Part shown: positions 28,185 through 36,564 of the stretch, in pieces | Numbering within the stretch: position 1 is the first letter of the stretch | Layout of the letters: each line of letters opens with the position of its first letter | Assembly (NCBI GenBank): GCA_965221815.1 | Contig: OZ244915.1 | Coordinates: 1,736,001 to 1,800,000 of the forward strand | DNA from: JAPOXR01 sp965221815 | Lineage (GTDB): Bacteria; Pseudomonadota; Alphaproteobacteria; Rhodobacterales; Rhodobacteraceae | Reading direction: 5' to 3' | Length of the DNA: 64,000 nucleotides | Translations under genes and position numbers: made by a program | The notes under the pieces: model-generated | What the model was told of the DNA's origin: nothing | Database searches by the model: none | What the model saw: the letters and a program-made list of their open reading frames with translations, nothing else

Positions 28185-29060
28185 ATGACAAAATTGTTCA
28201 TGACATGCACCATCGGATGGCTTCTCATGGCACTGTTCAGCACCCTCACCCCCGCGCAAACGGCTGACACATGGGAAGACATCGAAATCAGATTACAGGA
28301 ATTCGGTTTGACCGCCTCCGAGATGGAAAATCTGAAATCGGCTTTCGGGGGCGAAGATGCGGCGGCAGTCGAAGACCTGATATCCGGCTTCGACAAACTT
28401 CAGGAACTCGGCATTGATGGAGTCTCAGACCTGAAAAAACTGAGCACAATCATCGAATATAATGATGCCACCAATTCCGGCGCATTGGATTGGTGCGATA
28501 CGCAAAAACACGGCCGGTCTCAGGTTCACAAAACAGACGAGACTGGAATTATGGTCATCTGTACAATCCGGGATCGCAGTGAAAGTCTGTTCACCCGCCA
28601 AATTTGGATAAGCCAGGATTTACTCGAAAATTATGATGACACTGATATGTGGTGGGACAAAAGGCCTCTAGCTGATAAAACTGGAGTATCTGACCTCTTG
28701 CTCTATATCCCCACCGAAACCACCCAGAGACTCGTCACCTGCGCGGATGCCCGGGCCGCGCTCGACAACCCGGCGCGGGTGCCAATCAACTCATCGCCCC
28801 CGGGGCTGACGACTGCCGGAATTGAACCACAGAACGGCATCTCCTGGCATTTCCGCCATCAGTGGGTTGCGTTCGTGCTGAACTCTCTCCCGGCGGCGGC
28901 GGCCATCGGGAGATCAGCCCGGCAGGCCGATCAGGACGGCGAGGACACCAAATCCCAGCGTGGCGGTGGCGATGATCACCCCGCTGACGGCCAGCAGCAT
29001 CCGGGTCTCCCGCTTGGCCATCTCTGCCTCCATTCCGGCGAGTCGGGCATCGATGCGTGA
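28185..29060 (+). CDS. Secreted hypothetical protein
   Basis: 291 residues in the longest frame, 18 bases after the pentapeptide-repeat gene and probably co-transcribed. The N-terminus MTKLFMTCTIGWLLMALFSTL looks like a signal peptide; then a helical acidic part (EDIEIRLQEFGLTASEMENL) and a region with paired cysteines (LDWCDT, VICTIRD, LVTCADARAAL). The last 80 residues overlap a minus-strand coding region (28914-29165) and are low in conserved character, so the true gene may have been truncated near 28830. I recognise no family. Confidence 0.5.
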   Translation: MTKLFMTCTIGWLLMALFSTLTPAQTADTWEDIEIRLQEFGLTASEMENLKSAFGGEDAAAVEDLISGFDKLQELGIDGVSDLKKLSTIIEYNDATNSGALDWCDTQKHGRSQVHKTDETGIMVICTIRDRSESLFTRQIWISQDLLENYDDTDMWWDKRPLADKTGVSDLLLYIPTETTQRLVTCADARAALDNPARVPINSSPPGLTTAGIEPQNGISWHFRHQWVAFVLNSLPAAAAIGRSARQADQDGEDTKSQRGGGDDHPADGQQHPGLPLGHLCLHSGESGIDA

Positions 29061-29165
29061 TTCCATGGCGTTCGTCTCCGCTCTGACGGCTGTGATATCT
29101 CCTTCCAGCCGTGCGATCTGTCGGGCCAGATCGTGGATGTCGGGTGTCCCACTGATCCCAACAAA
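28914..29165 (-). pseudogene. Small coiled-coil/transmembrane protein, 5' end missing
   Basis: The frame is open from a TAG at 29166-29168 to the stop at 28914. It encodes HDLARQIARLEGDITAVRAE and MAKRETRMLLAVSGVIIATA followed by a hydrophobic helix: a heptad-like coiled coil then one membrane segment, as in DUF1640-like small proteins. No ATG/GTG/TTG occurs before an internal ATG at 29066, which would leave 50 residues. Probably the truncated tail of a larger gene. Confidence 0.45.
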
Positions 29166-29195
29166 CTAAACCTTTGCGCCGCCCCGGTCAACCGG

Positions 29196-29345
29196 ATGAA
29201 AACGATGACAGCCGAGAATGACAGTGATCGGGCTCGTCTGCGGGTTGATTTGACCCCGTTTGACACGGACAATCTGCGCAGACAGATCGGCCTGTGGGCC
29301 GTCGTCGTGGTGATCATTGGTGTCCTCATCCGTTGGCCCGCCTGA
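29196..29345 (+). CDS. Small single-pass membrane protein candidate
   Basis: 49 residues from ATG 29196: a charged N-terminus (ENDSDRARLRVDLTPFDTD) and one C-terminal hydrophobic helix (LRRQIGLWAVVVVIIGVLI). It resembles the tail of the coiled-coil/membrane fragment on the opposite strand nearby. It may be a fragment; no ribosome-binding site stands out. Confidence 0.3.
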   Translation: MKTMTAENDSDRARLRVDLTPFDTDNLRRQIGLWAVVVVIIGVLIRWPA

Positions 29346-29655
29346 CCCCGAACCGCCAACTGACAGTGGAATGGTAAAAAACCTTGCACCACAGATATGA
29401 AGGTTGAGGTGCTGGTGTGTGTTTTGGGGGGCCTCTCCAAACTCTCAAGCCCCTCTGACGGCGTTCCAGCGGCCCCTGACGCGATTTGCCGGGGCCGGGC
29501 GGCGGCGTGATTTTGCTCCACGTCAGTTCAAATTCGGACGAGTCATTCAGGTGTTTGGCATGCGATGCCCAGAGATTACCGGACTGCAAGATTCCTTCGC
29601 AGGCCTGAAGGCTGGTATAGTGGAACAAATCGGGGAGGTTCTCCGACATCGTCAT
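29326..29655 (-). pseudogene. DUF2971 protein, C-terminally truncated
   Basis: MTMSENLPDLFHYTSLQACE and GILQSGNLWASHAKHLNDSS followed by EFELTW is the N-terminal signature of DUF2971 proteins (normally about 250-300 residues). After some 47 residues, near 29505, similarity ends and the frame continues as proline/arginine-rich sequence to 29326. The start is 29655 or 29649. DUF2971 genes often sit in defence or mobile regions, in keeping with this neighbourhood. Confidence 0.55.
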
Positions 29656-29750
29656 CTCACAATAGGGATGGTAGCTTTTATCAGCCAACTCCATAATGAT
29701 ATGCGAAAGAAATGGAATGGCTACCAATAGCTTGGCCGCAAATTCAGTGA

Positions 29751-30329
29751 GTGATTTTTCGCATGACCGCAAGATTCGGACGTGGATTTGTTCCGGTTCT
29801 GCACAGGGAATGGCCGTGCGCACCCGCGCAACCCTATCGCAAGACCTACAGGCTAAAACCCGCCGAGAGTTGGTTTGACGCGGCCACGACCGACAAGATG
29901 AGAGAACATTATGTTCGGGACAATGCGGGGATCGTGGTGCCGGTGGGTGCACTGGTGGCACGTGAACTGAAGGCCGAAGGGGCTGATGAGGCGGTGTTCG
30001 TGGAGATATGGGGAGACGGCCGGAAGGTCGAGCTGGTCAATCAGGACCTGATCTGTGTTGCCCGGATTGTTGACGGGATGACGGACAGTGTTGAACACGG
30101 CGTTGAGACAGTCAGGATTCTGATACGGGTCCACGAAAGGCGGGGAAACTTCAGAGGTGTCCCGGATGTCATCGCGGTCTTTCCTGATGGGCGGATCGCC
30201 GCCCGCGAGATCAAAAGAGCGGGCAAGGACAAGGTCGGGACAAACCAGCACGCCTGCGCCGACACGCTGCGCGACCTGTTCGGGTGGAAGCTCGACTTGG
30301 CTCTGGTCGAATGGGGCTGCCGGAACTGA
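29751..30329 (+). CDS. Putative VRR-NUC-like nuclease domain protein
   Basis: 192 residues, start uncertain. The conserved-looking part begins about residue 36 (KPAESWFDAATTDKMREHYV). The C-terminal half has GVPDVIAVFPDG then AAREIKRAGKDK and TNQHACADTLRDLFG: the G-x-PD...E-x-K...Q pattern of PD-(D/E)XK nucleases of the VRR-NUC type found in phages. Codon use looks coding. It is divergent from the DUF2971 fragment. The nuclease call is motif-based only. Confidence 0.55.
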   Translation: MIFRMTARFGRGFVPVLHREWPCAPAQPYRKTYRLKPAESWFDAATTDKMREHYVRDNAGIVVPVGALVARELKAEGADEAVFVEIWGDGRKVELVNQDLICVARIVDGMTDSVEHGVETVRILIRVHERRGNFRGVPDVIAVFPDGRIAAREIKRAGKDKVGTNQHACADTLRDLFGWKLDLALVEWGCRN

Positions 30330-30543
30330 ACCTGTGGTCGGCACGAATGGTGAGGGTTACTCAGAGACGTTGGATCGGTCCCTGAGACCCTGACTTCGCC
30401 AACGCCCGCGTACGCACTTTCCACCGTCACCCGTCAAACTCCACGGCATTTGTGTCTCCGGCCCCGTTTCAGCCTAATTTCACAGACGCCGCGGCTGTGA
30501 TCCTTGTGTTATCTCTGGCGCAGGATCTGGCGAATCACATCGC

Positions 30544-30861
30544 TTGTTGGGTCATGGTGGGCGGAGATTTTGCAGAGATGAGGGGTTTCAAGGTGATGCA
30601 ACAATCGCAGCTGACTTCGCAACACCAAATGTTGATGTGGCATTCACCAATATCCATGAACTTCTAACTGGTGGTCAAAGAAGCGACATTAGGTTCAACA
30701 ATGTGCCGTTTACTTCCAATGGTTTTACATCAGGCAGCCGAACACGCGGCGGGAATTACATAGATGGAAACTTCTACGGCCCGAACCACGCAGAAGCCGG
30801 GGGCGTGTATGAGACTGATAACGGCAACAAGTTTGGCTCTTTCGGGGCGAAACGCCAGTAG
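30544..30861 (+). pseudogene. TbpB-like surface lipoprotein, C-terminal fragment
   Basis: About 100 residues: GDATIAADFATPNVDVAFTN and RGGNYIDGNFYGPNHAEAGG followed by VYETDNGNKFGSFGAKRQ. This is the terminal beta-barrel of transferrin-binding-protein-B-like surface proteins, whose C-terminus typically ends in GxFGAKR. The lipobox, N-lobe and handle domains are missing. No proper start codon or leader precedes it, so it is a remnant. Confidence 0.6.
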
Positions 30862-31185
30862 TTTAAGCTTGGTCTCTGGTAACTATTCAGCACCACAATT
30901 CGTTCCCAACGCTCATAAACAACCAAATGCTGTGGTTTCTGAGACAAAATCTGTCACCGGCGACTGTCAGGTCCAATAAATTGAATACGAAGCCCGCACA
31001 CGACCACCAGATGTCCACAAAACCCCCGCATCAGAACAACAGATCGTAGCTGAATAGTTACCTGCCGTCTTTCAAATGAGAGTTGATTTCAAAATCATGT
31101 TTAGAAATTCCCTATCCCCTTCTTTGTTTCTGTCGAACAAGGCATTGCCGAATTCAAGAATATAATTCTCCATAATGAGAAAGGG
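30862..31185. other. Interval without supported gene
   Basis: About 320 AT-richer bases between the TbpB-like remnant and the DUF5131 remnant. I see no gene, RNA or repeat here. Confidence 0.4.
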
Positions 31186-31530
31186 TTATGCCCGAATCTG
31201 GGAATGTCGTTTCGTCAGCACCTGAAAGACGTGCCAGTCGTCTTGCTCCATGTTGTTGAACACCTGATCAATGAAGGCGCGGTCAATCTTCTTTTGAAAC
31301 AGATCGCTCATTGATTTCACGAAGATCATCCGTAGTTTTCGCCACCGCAGAGGTTCGTCAAGTCTTGAGGGCCACAAACGTAAATCGAATTTATTCTCGT
31401 AGGGGTAGCCGGGGATTCCTCGCCAGCGTTCGGCAAATCGCGCCCGTGGCAATTGTCTATCCACGCGTGATTCGGGTGCTGCCGGTCACTGGGTTCCAGA
31501 TTGCATCCGTCCACTCGATTGCAGATTGAC
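31186..31530 (-). pseudogene. DUF5131 (phage Gp37/Gp68-like) protein, broken
   Basis: The family start QSAIEWTDAIWNPVTGSTRI is visible near 31530-31460 but ends in a stop. The next block, ARFAERWRGIPGYPYENKFD then LRLWPSRLDEPLRWRKLRMI and MSDLFQ, lies in another frame starting about 31464. The second frame stops at 31186 after QVLTKRHSQ, roughly half the family length. So there is one frame break and a 3' truncation. DUF5131 proteins are radical-SAM-like and phage-associated. Confidence 0.65.
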
Positions 31531-31568
31531 CGCCGTGATCATCGTCTGCCGAAAGGATCAGGTGGCTT

Positions 31569-32246
31569 TTACCAGTCAAGGAGATCGTCGTCTGAACTTG
31601 ATTTGGTTTGATCACGCGGGGGCGTTGCCTGTGCAAGTGAGGTGGAGTGTGGAGTCCACATGCTTCCGGTCATTGCGGGGCGATCCAGACCTTCTGCAGG
31701 TTCTGAGAAAGTGCGGGCATCCTGTGGGCGGCGTCCGGGTGCCGATGGAGTGCGCATTTGTATGAGAATCGCATCAGAAGATGGAACAAGTCCAGATCTT
31801 TCCAACCCTTTCAGGAAACCGATAGTCCCCAGAGCATGAACATGCGGTTCCGGAAGAAAGATTCGTCGCATGGCCCGCATATCTTCGCTGAGGACGACAA
31901 CAGGGTCGCCAGCTGCTATCCATGAGTCCAGCCCGTCATACGACGTCATGAAATCAGCGATGGCCACTTCACCGGCATTGGATTTTGGTTCTTCTCCGCG
32001 TTCTCGCCGTTTGCGTTCGGCCTGCCCCGTATCGGTCGTCACGATCGAAAATGGCGGCTGGTGCGTTTCAATGAACGCCTTGACCTCCTGATCCTTGCGC
32101 CAGGTGGGATCGGATGTCATTTCATCAAACATCGCATCAACAATGACGATGTCCATGTCGATTTTCAGAAGCAGATCAAGACTGTTTGCAACCCATAGGG
32201 AGTTGATGGGCCCCGCATCAGAAATCAGCAGTTTGCAACGTGTCAT
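31569..32246 (-). CDS. PIN-like domain toxin
   Basis: 225 residues. ISDAGPINSLWVANSLDLLL near the N-terminus supplies the first acidic residue of a PIN-type nuclease; GEVAIADFM near 98 and VLSEDMRAMRRIF near 124 supply the others. The last 60 residues are low-complexity and hydrophilic. Its ATG overlaps the stop of the upstream 77-residue gene by 4 bases (ATGA), the classic toxin-antitoxin arrangement. Predicted to cleave RNA when free of its partner. Confidence 0.65.
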   Translation of the reverse strand: MTRCKLLISDAGPINSLWVANSLDLLLKIDMDIVIVDAMFDEMTSDPTWRKDQEVKAFIETHQPPFSIVTTDTGQAERKRRERGEEPKSNAGEVAIADFMTSYDGLDSWIAAGDPVVVLSEDMRAMRRIFLPEPHVHALGTIGFLKGLERSGLVPSSDAILIQMRTPSAPGRRPQDARTFSEPAEGLDRPAMTGSMWTPHSTSLAQATPPRDQTKSSSDDDLLDW

Positions 32247-32476
32247 GACTTAGCGTTGGCACGCAGGAGTCGGGCGAACATCTCCGCTTGCCGCTCAATC
32301 TCGCCCGCAGGCGGGCGCGGCATCTCAAAGCCACGGGCACCGGCTTCAATGAGCAGTTGCACACTGTCGCGAATCCCTGTCCGCCGACAGGTTTCCCGGG
32401 CACTGATCTTCCCCTGCGACCAGAGCTTGAGGATGGCATCGTGATCAGACGTTCTGGATTCCCTGTCAGGCCGCAT
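32243..32476 (-). CDS. Putative antitoxin of the PIN module
   Basis: 77 residues from ATG 32476: DHDAILKLWSQGKISARETC is a helix-turn-helix-like part, followed by DSVQLLIEAGARGFEMPRPP and a helical tail (IERQAEMFARLLRAN). Small, with a DNA-binding-like start, placed directly upstream of and overlapping a PIN-type gene. The role is inferred from this context. Confidence 0.6.
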   Translation of the reverse strand: MRPDRESRTSDHDAILKLWSQGKISARETCRRTGIRDSVQLLIEAGARGFEMPRPPAGEIERQAEMFARLLRANAKS

Positions 32477-32702
32477 AGACCCGTTCCTTATATGTGTTGA
32501 TGGCAACGAGGAGATAGGAATTGGTGATGACACCATCCTCAACCAGAAAGTCGGCATCACTGTTGTCGGGATCAAAATCATCGCCGCGGGCTGCCGACCC
32601 AAAGATCTCAAGCCGCGCCACACCGTGCCGGCGACAGATCACCGTGATCTCGTCCTTCCGAACGGCAATTTCAGGACGCATGAACTGAGCCTTTCGTTTC
32701 AT
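32466..32702 (-). CDS. MNT-type nucleotidyltransferase fragment (MntA-like)
   Basis: 78 residues. CRRHGVARLEIFGSAARGDD and NSDADFLVE are the GSxxRG...DxD core of minimal nucleotidyltransferases, antitoxins that AMPylate HEPN toxins. After the second Asp the sequence becomes VITNSYLLVAINTYKERVYA, which does not match the family. No HEPN gene follows; the next gene is the PIN antitoxin, overlapping by 11 bases. It looks like a truncated MNT joined to another module. Confidence 0.6.
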   Translation of the reverse strand: MKRKAQFMRPEIAVRKDEITVICRRHGVARLEIFGSAARGDDFDPDNSDADFLVEDGVITNSYLLVAINTYKERVYAA

Positions 32703-32792
32703 ACAATTGAATATATAGGCTGTCAGGCCGGTGGTGGCCAGTCACGTCCCATCCACAGCAACAGGAAACAGTCTCCGTCATTGTCGGGAGAA

Positions 32793-33278
32793 TCACAAGC
32801 TGAATAATGATCCGGAATCTTCGGGTTCCGATTCTGCCGGGGGCTTCGGGGTGACTTCCCGAAGCCGGGTGAACCCATCTGTTTCGGCCAGCGCCGTGCG
32901 GCCCTGGTCATCACGCGCCGCCGGATCGGTGCCGGTAGTGAGCAGGACCGGGACAATCCGACTGGCATCACCAGGAGTTTTGTGTGCGGCGACCCCGTGC
33001 AGTGCCGTCGAACCTTGCGGTCCGCGCCCATTGGGATCAGCCCCTGCGGCGAGAAGATTCTGAACTGTTTGCGGGCGGGCACGATGCGCCGTAAGGTGCA
33101 GCGGAGTCCAGCCGGTACCATTCTTCATGTCGACGGCAGCCCCCCCCCCCCCCCGCCGCAATGAGCATCTGAACGATCTCCGGTTGGTCATACCAAGCCG
33201 CGTGGATCAGGGGTGTAGCCGATCCGGAAGGTGCGGACATGTCAGGAATGTTGGGGGCCAGCCCGTCTGCCAGAAGCA
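32793..33278 (-). pseudogene. Ankyrin-repeat protein, 5'-truncated and frameshifted at a homopolymer
   Basis: Upstream of the tract one frame reads ATPLIHAAWYDQPEIVQMLI plus AAG. Downstream another frame continues VDMKNGTGWTPLHLTAHRAR, QTVQNLLAAGADPNGRGPQG and GRTALAETDGFTRLRE, that is, about four ankyrin repeats. The two frames meet at a run of 15 G residues (coding strand); 14 or 17 would join them. The 5' end runs into the ISKra4 scar at 33279, so the original start is lost. Ankyrin proteins mediate protein contacts; no role can be assigned. Confidence 0.65.
33140..33154. repeat. Homopolymer of 15 C (15 G on the coding strand)
   Basis: Longest mononucleotide run noticed in the window, located inside the ankyrin-repeat coding region exactly at its frame break. 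Such runs mutate by slippage and are also error-prone in sequencing. Confidence 0.9.
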
Positions 33279-33517
33279 ACCGCATCACGCAGATCAAGCT
33301 CCGCCTGATGCGGATCCTCCCGAAACAGGCGCGCCAGATCCTTCCACGAGACCCGATCCGGCAGGCACACCCAACGACTCCACCCAATATCTGGTCAAAT
33401 TTCGTGATTTTTTTAAAATTCCGCCAGATCACCCAAACGCACGCTATCAGGATTCAGAAAACCGCGCGTTTTCAACAGGTTGGAAATTCACGAGTCCGCC
33501 ATACGAGAACCGCCCTC
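33279..33517 (-). mobile_element. Scar of an ISKra4-type element (partial copy of 4646-5055)
   Basis: 33279-33340 matches the 5' part of the transposase gene at about 4647-4707. Immediately after, 33345-33517 matches 4884-5055, including AACGACTCCACCC, CGCGTTTTCAACAGGTT and GAGTCCGCCATACGAGAACC. About 180 bases present in the full element are absent, and the downstream transposase is gone. Same orientation as the element at 3365-5055. Confidence 0.75.
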
Positions 33518-34013
33518 ACCGTCGACTGGCTCACCGCCAGTCTCCAACCGTATTGAGGCCCTGTCTGCCACAGATCTATTGGCTACGCATCAATATAGAA
33601 TGCGCCATCCCAGCGACTTCGCATGGGTTCCGCCGTATCCGTGGCGACCTCAGCACCGGAATGATCCTGGCTGCAGCGGCAACCGATAGCATACGACCGC
33701 GCGGGATCCTCTGCGGGAACTTCAGGCAAAACAGTCATAGACTTCCTGCGCACGGATTCCGTGCCCAAGGTCCCAAACCCGCCAGTTTCTCGGTCGTAGA
33801 TCTTCAGCCTCCAGCAGTTTGACAGCAAATGGCGCCGCTGATACTTGACCATCGCAAGACATGTGAATCTCGCCCTCCTGATATCTCGATCTGTGCCGTG
33901 GGACGACGATACGAATGCTTTGCGCATGACCCGGCAGACAGCACATCGTGCCCACTGACCGGGGAAGTCAGGCTCGGTTGATCGCCAGTGCGCGACTCGA
34001 CCGCCAACGAAAG
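33518..34013. other. Interval without supported gene upstream of guaC
   Basis: About 495 bases. A minus-strand frame (33583-33927) includes NCWRLKIYDRETGGFG but matches nothing I know. The guaC promoter should lie in the last 100-200 bases; no clear -35/-10 pair is visible. Confidence 0.35.
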
Positions 34014-35117
34014 ATGCGCCTCATGATCAGCGACGACCTTAAACTTGATTATGGTGATGTTTTGATTGTGCCCGGGCGAAGTCCGGTGGCCAGCCGCAAA
34101 CAGGTTGAACTGGCGGTTGAGGCTGACTTTCGCGGTCACGTCACGCGCTATCAGGGCGTACCGATCATGGCTGCCAATATGGACGGGGTCGGCACGATGG
34201 AAATGGCTGACGCATTGCGCGAATACGGCGTCTTCAGTTGCCTGACCAAGTTCTACGAAGCTCAGGAATTGATTGATTTCTTCACGTCTGACCCGTCCCG
34301 CTCAGCCTTCAGTGCCATGACCATCGGAATCGGTGACGATGACTGGAAGAAATTTGCGGCGGTCAACGCGCGGGCGGGGGATTTACTCGCTTATGCATGC
34401 CTCGATGTTGCCAATGGCTATACAGACCGTTTTGTTGGCTGTGTTGAAAAATTTCGTGATCTTTACCCCGACAAGGTCCTGATCGCCGGCAATGTCGTCA
34501 CACCTGAACAAACTGTGCGCCTGATTGATGCAGGGGCTGACATCGTCAAAGTCGGAATCGGCGGGGGAAGCGTCTGTGAAACCCGAATTAAGACCGGAAT
34601 CGGCTTTCCACAATTCTCGGCAGTCCTAGAATGCGCGCGTGCCGCGCATGAGGATGGCGGACGGATCGTCGCGGATGGTGGCTGCACGACACCGGGAGAC
34701 GTGGCCAAGGCACTCGCCGCCGGGGCTGATTTTGTCATGCTCGGCGGCATGTTCGCTGGCCATAAGGAAGGCGGTGGTCGTATTGTTGACCGTTTCTTCA
34801 GCGGTGAAGAAGTCACCGAGGATGGCGATCTGGTTATCGCAAAACATCAATATGTCGAATTCTACGGGATGAGTTCCAAAACCGCCAATGACAAGCACTT
34901 TGGTGGCTTGAAAGACTATCGATCGAGCGAGGGACGCACCGTCTTGCTCAGACTCAAACCCTCTTTATCCGACTCCATACATGATTTGCTGGGCGGACTT
35001 CGCAGTGCCTGTAGCTATGTCGGGGCTGAAAGCCTGAGCGAAATCAGTCAAAAAGCCCGCTTTGTCCGATGCAGCAACACGCATAATCGTATCTTTGAAG
35101 AGATGGCCCTGGAATAG
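34014..35117 (+). CDS. guaC: GMP reductase
   Basis: Reduces GMP to IMP with NADPH, feeding guanine nucleotides back to the purine pool. 367 residues from MRLMISDDLKLDYGDVLIVP (ATG 34014 or 34023). IAGNVVTPEQTVRLIDAGAD and IGGGSVCETRIKTGIGFPQ, with the catalytic Cys, are diagnostic, together with VADGGCTTPGDVAKALAAGA and the adjacent DFVMLGGMFAGH. It lacks CBS domains, which separates it from IMP dehydrogenase. Plus strand, against the direction of the ribosomal genes; ends 5 bases before the CCA of the convergent tRNA-Ala gene. Confidence 0.93.
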   Translation: MRLMISDDLKLDYGDVLIVPGRSPVASRKQVELAVEADFRGHVTRYQGVPIMAANMDGVGTMEMADALREYGVFSCLTKFYEAQELIDFFTSDPSRSAFSAMTIGIGDDDWKKFAAVNARAGDLLAYACLDVANGYTDRFVGCVEKFRDLYPDKVLIAGNVVTPEQTVRLIDAGADIVKVGIGGGSVCETRIKTGIGFPQFSAVLECARAAHEDGGRIVADGGCTTPGDVAKALAAGADFVMLGGMFAGHKEGGGRIVDRFFSGEEVTEDGDLVIAKHQYVEFYGMSSKTANDKHFGGLKDYRSSEGRTVLLRLKPSLSDSIHDLLGGLRSACSYVGAESLSEISQKARFVRCSNTHNRIFEEMALE

Positions 35118-35122
35118 AATCG

Positions 35123-35198
<76 letters not shown>

Positions 35199-35302
35199 AT
35201 CTCGCGCATGGCAATAGCCATCTCACGGACATCCTGTCAAGGCAGAACCTGCAAGCCGCATGCAACCGGATCTGGTCTTGACCAAACCACTGAGGTGGCA
35301 TC

Positions 35303-35713
35303 TTGAGTGACGACTGGCAAAATCAGCATGCGCCCTCGGTTGATGATCTTTCGGCGGTCGCTGAGCGTGCCATGGCATCGCTTCCCGACCCCTTCCGTCA
35401 GATTGGTGTGCAACTGGCGATCACCGTGGAAGACGTCCCCACCGCGGATGTCTGCGCGGAATTTGATCTCGAGGACGTCCATGAACTGACTGGAATATAT
35501 GTCGGTGAGCCCCTGACCCAACAATCGATACTGGACCAATCAGCGGGGCCGAGTCACATTATCCTTTACCGGCAGGCCATTCTCAATGAGTGGGTCGCGC
35601 GCGGCAATGTGACACTGTTTGAGCTGGTTCTCCATATTGTTGTGCATGAACTCGGACACCATATGGGCCTGACCGATGATGACATTGCCCGAATTGACCG
35701 CTGGTGGGAGTGA
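35303..35713 (+). CDS. Zincin-type metallopeptidase family protein
   Basis: 136 residues. The C-terminus VVHELGHHMGLTDDDIARID has the extended zinc motif HExxHxxGxxxxD of the small MMP-like (PF06262) family. The middle has LTGIYVGEPL and PSHIILYRQAIL, as in relatives. Start is TTG at 35303 with GAGGTGG about 6 bases upstream; no better ATG exists. Substrate unknown. It commonly neighbours housekeeping genes in alphaproteobacteria. Confidence 0.8.
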   Translation: MSDDWQNQHAPSVDDLSAVAERAMASLPDPFRQIGVQLAITVEDVPTADVCAEFDLEDVHELTGIYVGEPLTQQSILDQSAGPSHIILYRQAILNEWVARGNVTLFELVLHIVVHELGHHMGLTDDDIARIDRWWE

Positions 35714-35898
35714 GCAGGATCGCCGCTTTTCAACTCCGCTGTGCCCCACATATGCGCGCAACCGATCGGGCCTGTGAGAGCGCAGCGCAGCTCATTGGAG
35801 GCCTAGCGACAGCGAACTGACCGCAATTCGTGATGACACTCTTCCCGGTCCGCAACTGCCGGCACGGTCTCATGCCCGCGCGACGCCGTGACCAATTG

Positions 35899-36564
35899 TC
35901 ACGAGGCCTGTGCGCCAGCTCTCAGCGAATCAAGACAGGAGGCGATCGCTGCTGCAACCTCATCGGGTGTTCCATGACTCTCCAATTGCTGCAACAAACC
36001 GGCATGATAATAGTAACCTGTCAATGGGGAGGTTTTGCGGTAATATTCCATCAAACGGATCCGCAGCGCCGCTTCGGTATCATCATCACGCTGACGAAGC
36101 TGCGAATGACAATCGTCGCATTGTCCCACGATCCGGGGCGGGTTGTTGTTGAGATGAAAAACCTTGCCACAATTGGTGCAGGACAGGCGTCCGGAAATCC
36201 GCGACACAAGAATTTCTGGCTCCACCACCATCTCGATGGCCGCATCAAGGCATGTCCCGGATTCCCGTAACAGTTGCTCGAGTGAATCAGCCTGTGCAAA
36301 GGTTCGCGGGTATCCATCAAATACAAAGCCGCCCCGTCGATCCCCGTCGAGACGTTCGGCAATCAATGCCGTCACAATTTCGTCGGAAACGAAAGCCCCG
36401 GATTCCATGATGGAAGCCACCTTGCGCCCCAATTCACTGCCTGACACGGCGGCCTGGCGAAGCATGTCACCCGTCGACAGCTGAACCATATCCCTCTCGC
36501 TGACGAGCCGTACCGCTTGGGTTCCCTTCCCTGCGCCCGGTGGCCCGATCAGAACAATGTTCAC
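35899..36564 (-). CDS. adk: Adenylate kinase
   Basis: 221 residues: P-loop IGPPGAGKGTQAVRL, AMP-binding QLSTGDMLRQAA, VFDGYPRTFAQADSL, and a long LID with a four-cysteine zinc site (CTNC...CDDC). Balances ATP, ADP and AMP. Its ATG overlaps the secY stop by 4 bases. The expected downstream gene rpsM is displaced about 14 kb away. Confidence 0.97.
   Translation of the reverse strand: MNIVLIGPPGAGKGTQAVRLVSERDMVQLSTGDMLRQAAVSGSELGRKVASIMESGAFVSDEIVTALIAERLDGDRRGGFVFDGYPRTFAQADSLEQLLRESGTCLDAAIEMVVEPEILVSRISGRLSCTNCGKVFHLNNNPPRIVGQCDDCHSQLRQRDDDTEAALRIRLMEYYRKTSPLTGYYYHAGLLQQLESHGTPDEVAAAIASCLDSLRAGAQAS

Noticed and set aside
33583..33927. 114-codon minus-strand frame upstream of guaC
   Set aside because: Some protein-like stretches but no recognisable domain or start signal; left as an unassigned interval.
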